Of a stretch of DNA of 34,915 bases, positions 33,249 through 34,915 are shown piece after piece. The translations under genes were made by a program, and so were the position numbers. The stretch's first letter is position 1, and every line of letters begins with the position of its first letter. The notes under the pieces are model-generated. The model saw nothing but the letters and a program-made list of their open reading frames with translations. It did no database searches and was not told the origin of the DNA. The stretch comes from Alphaproteobacteria bacterium (GTDB lineage: Bacteria; Pseudomonadota; Alphaproteobacteria; Micropepsales; Micropepsaceae). The stretch covers positions 36,938-71,852 of the forward strand of contig PKWC01000072.1 in the NCBI GenBank assembly GCA_003131925.1. Direction: 5' to 3'.

Positions 33249-34118
33249 TTAGCCCGCCCGCTCCGGCCTCTCAAGCAGCAGCGCGGACCAGTTTCCATCG
33301 CGCCGCCGCTCGCGCAGGACGAGCCCGTGCGGGCGATAGAAACCGAGCACGAGATTCTCCTGCCAGCGCAGGATGCCCGAAAGAATCAGCACGCCGCGCG
33401 GGCCGAGCGCGCGGGCGATCTGCGGCGCAAGCCGCGTCAGCGGACCGGCGAGGATATTGGCGGCGATGAGATCGAAACGGCGCCCACGAGCTGCGTTCGG
33501 CACGCCGTCCGCAACACGCGTGCGCACGAGCGGGCCGGTGTCGTTGAGCGACGCGTTCTCGCGCGCAACGGCGACCGCTACCCGATCGATGTCCGCGGCT
33601 ACGACGCGCCGCTTCCACAGTCGCGCCATGCCGATCGCGAGCACACCGGTGCCGCAGCCGAGGTCGAGCGCGCGCCAGACGCGACGCCGTTTGGCAATGT
33701 CGGTCAGCAATGCCAGACACAGCGCCGTGGATTCATGATGCCCGGTGCCGAAGGCGAGCCCTGCTTCGATGCGCAGCGGAATGACTCCGCTGGGCACTGC
33801 GCCTTTGTCATGTGCGCCATAGACGAAGAAGCGGCCCGCGCGAACGGGCGGAAGACCTTCCTGCGAGAGCCGGATCCAGTCCTGGTCGGGAACGAGCCCG
33901 ACATGGATGGGCAATTCCGCAAGCCGCGAGAGCAGATCGCCGTCTGGCATCTGCGCGTACAGCGCTTCGACCGTCGCGCTTCTGCCGAACGGCTCCTCGT
34001 CGATCAGCACCGCCTGCGGCCTGGGTGGCGTAATTTCGAACAGCGCGGCCACGTCGCCCGCCCGGTCCTTCGCCACCACGACGCTCGCCTTCCATATCGG
34101 CGCGTTGAGCACGTTCAC
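33249..34118 (-). CDS. prmA: Ribosomal protein L11 methyltransferase
   Basis: A 289-residue SAM-dependent methyltransferase that trimethylates ribosomal protein L11. The SAM-binding motif is LDLGCGTGVLAIG (Asp152 to Gly158), preceded by the PrmA signature LAFGTGHHESTALCL and followed by NILAGPLTRLAPQIA, where the usual motif is N(I/V)LA.PL. ATG 34118 is the first Met. It is the first gene of the prmA-pepP-esterase-lipoprotein unit. The divergent region upstream carries the REPIN-like element. Confidence 0.92.
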   Translation of the reverse strand: MNVLNAPIWKASVVVAKDRAGDVAALFEITPPRPQAVLIDEEPFGRSATVEALYAQMPDGDLLSRLAELPIHVGLVPDQDWIRLSQEGLPPVRAGRFFVYGAHDKGAVPSGVIPLRIEAGLAFGTGHHESTALCLALLTDIAKRRRVWRALDLGCGTGVLAIGMARLWKRRVVAADIDRVAVAVARENASLNDTGPLVRTRVADGVPNAARGRRFDLIAANILAGPLTRLAPQIARALGPRGVLILSGILRWQENLVLGFYRPHGLVLRERRRDGNWSALLLERPERAG

Positions 34119-34182
34119 GCGATTGCCTTCAATTGAGTTACACGCACCATCACACGCAAAATATCATGTCCCCGTAATAGAA

Positions 34183-34270
34183 GCGTGTCATCCCCGCGAA
34201 AGCGGGGACCCAGAGAGAACGGCGTTGGCGCTTTACGCACTGGATTCCCGCTTTCGCGGGAATGACACGC
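34183..34270. repeat. REPIN-like inverted-repeat element
   Basis: Two 31-bp arms (34183-34213 and 34240-34270) are inverted copies with three mismatches, around a 26-bp spacer. Each arm contains its own hairpin: CCCCGC-GAAA-GCGGGG on the left and CCCGC-TTTC-GCGGG on the right. This is the structure of two inverted REP units, a type of non-autonomous element common in intergenic DNA of proteobacteria. No coding potential. Confidence 0.85.
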
Positions 34271-34388
34271 CAGGGTAGGCGGTTCAACCTCCTCCCCACG
34301 CGCAGATGGGGGTCGCGCGGCGGCCTCTTGATCCGGCGGACGTTTGGCCTTCCTGTGCGGCCTCGCAATCCGCCAACCGGTGAGACCA

Positions 34389-34895
34389 ATGTCGTTCTCC
34401 ATCTATGACGCGTCCATTCCGCCCACATTGCGCACGCTCGACAGCCTTTCGAAGATTCTCGACAAGGCGGTCAAGCACGCCGAAGAAAGCAAGATCCCGC
34501 TTTCCGATCTGCTCGAAGCCCGCTTCGCGGCCGACATGTTTCCGTTCACCCGCCAGGTCCAGGTCGTCAGCGACACCGCCAAGGGCCTCGCGGCGCGGCT
34601 CGCCGGCATCGACCCGCCGAGCTTTCCCGACACGGAGACCACCTTTCCCGATCTTCAGGCGCGCCTTGCGAAGACCATCGCCTTCGTGAAGGGCGTAGCG
34701 CCGGAGAAGATTCAGGGCGCCGAGACCCGCTCGATCACCATCAAATTTCCCCAAGGCGAGATGAGCTTCACCGGCAAGGACTTCGTCACCTTCTTCGCGC
34801 TGCCCAATCTCTATTTCCACGCCGCCACCGCTTACGACCTCCTGCGCCACAAAGGCGTGCCCATCGGCAAGCGGGACTTCCTCGGCGCGGAGTGA
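34389..34895 (+). CDS. DUF1993 domain-containing protein
   Basis: A 168-residue protein. The start MSFSIYDASIPPTLRTLDSL, KIPLSDLLEARFAADMFPFTRQVQ, ARLAGIDPP, TIKFPQGEMSFTGKDFVTFFALPNLYFH and AYDLLRHKGVPIGKRDFLG match the DUF1993 family, which has a DinB-like helical fold and no established activity. ATG 34389 is preceded by GGTGAGACCA. It is divergent from prmA. Confidence 0.92.
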   Translation: MSFSIYDASIPPTLRTLDSLSKILDKAVKHAEESKIPLSDLLEARFAADMFPFTRQVQVVSDTAKGLAARLAGIDPPSFPDTETTFPDLQARLAKTIAFVKGVAPEKIQGAETRSITIKFPQGEMSFTGKDFVTFFALPNLYFHAATAYDLLRHKGVPIGKRDFLGAE

Positions 34896-34915
34896 CCCCG
34901 CGCTGAACCTTGCCC

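Noticed and set aside
32253-34136. 627-codon plus-strand ORF across pepP and prmA
   Set aside because: It is antisense to two genes with intact catalytic motifs, and no coherent domain was seen.
1-34915. CRISPR arrays, rRNA genes or known defence systems
   Set aside because: I found no regularly spaced direct repeats other than those within the HAF-repeat gene, no rRNA sequence, and no recognisable nuclease, toxin-antitoxin or restriction genes.

Overview
The window is chromosomal DNA from a GC-rich Gram-negative bacterium, most likely an alphaproteobacterium. The reasons are the hopanoid-linked transporter pair HpnN/HpnM with an MlaA lipoprotein, an O-succinylhomoserine sulfhydrylase (MetZ) route to methionine, a DUF883-type membrane protein, tRNA genes without an encoded CCA, and closely packed high-GC genes with frequent GTG or TTG starts. 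I cannot name a genus. Most genes are ordinary housekeeping or stress functions. The one clear accessory segment is a 2.4 kb island beside a tRNA-Gly gene.

Layout. 1-3128 (minus): a large unrecognised protein running off the left edge, a 2OG-Fe(II) oxygenase overlapping it, and a YwaF/TIGR02206 membrane protein. 3237-4278 (plus): a small membrane-anchored protein and an endonuclease III-like DNA glycosylase. 4366-4437: tRNA-Gly(CCC). 4438-6844: low-GC island with a secreted HAF-repeat protein and a membrane protein of unknown function, closed at 6845-6890 by a decayed copy of the tRNA-Gly 3' half. 6911-9673: sulfotransferase, MHS-type transporter, small secreted Trp/Tyr/Arg-rich protein. 9791-14641 (minus): the prkA-yeaH-spoVR operon (kinase, VWA/DUF444 protein, SpoVR), read right to left. 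14642-15120: a non-coding stretch with several inverted repeats and one possible 23-codon ORF.

15121-16656: GNAT acetyltransferase, SixA phosphatase, TerB-like protein. 16749-19620 (plus): metZ, an OsmC-family protein, apaG and folE. 19636-21149: SIMPL-domain protein (minus), a CAT-anticodon tRNA (plus), free methionine-(R)-sulfoxide reductase (minus). 21248-22782: malonyl-CoA synthetase (matB) broken by a single-base frameshift before its C-terminal catalytic lysine. 22994-24643: OprO/OprP-type porin. 24774-25477 (minus): DUF883 protein and a small membrane protein. 25967-29973: mlaA-hpnN (plus) and convergent hpnM (minus), a set of outer-membrane lipid-transport parts. 30050-34118 (minus): prmA, aminopeptidase P, an esterase and a small lipoprotein, tightly packed with stop-start overlaps. 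34183-34270: an 88-bp REPIN-like inverted repeat. 34389-34895: a DUF1993 protein.

Functionally the window holds a stationary-phase or stress kinase operon, sulfur-amino-acid synthesis together with methionine-sulfoxide repair, and envelope lipid homeostasis. The best candidates for something undescribed are the integrase-less tRNA-bounded mini-island, with its very regular 44-residue propeller-like protein and membrane-protein partner, and the oxygenase/large-unknown pair at the left edge.
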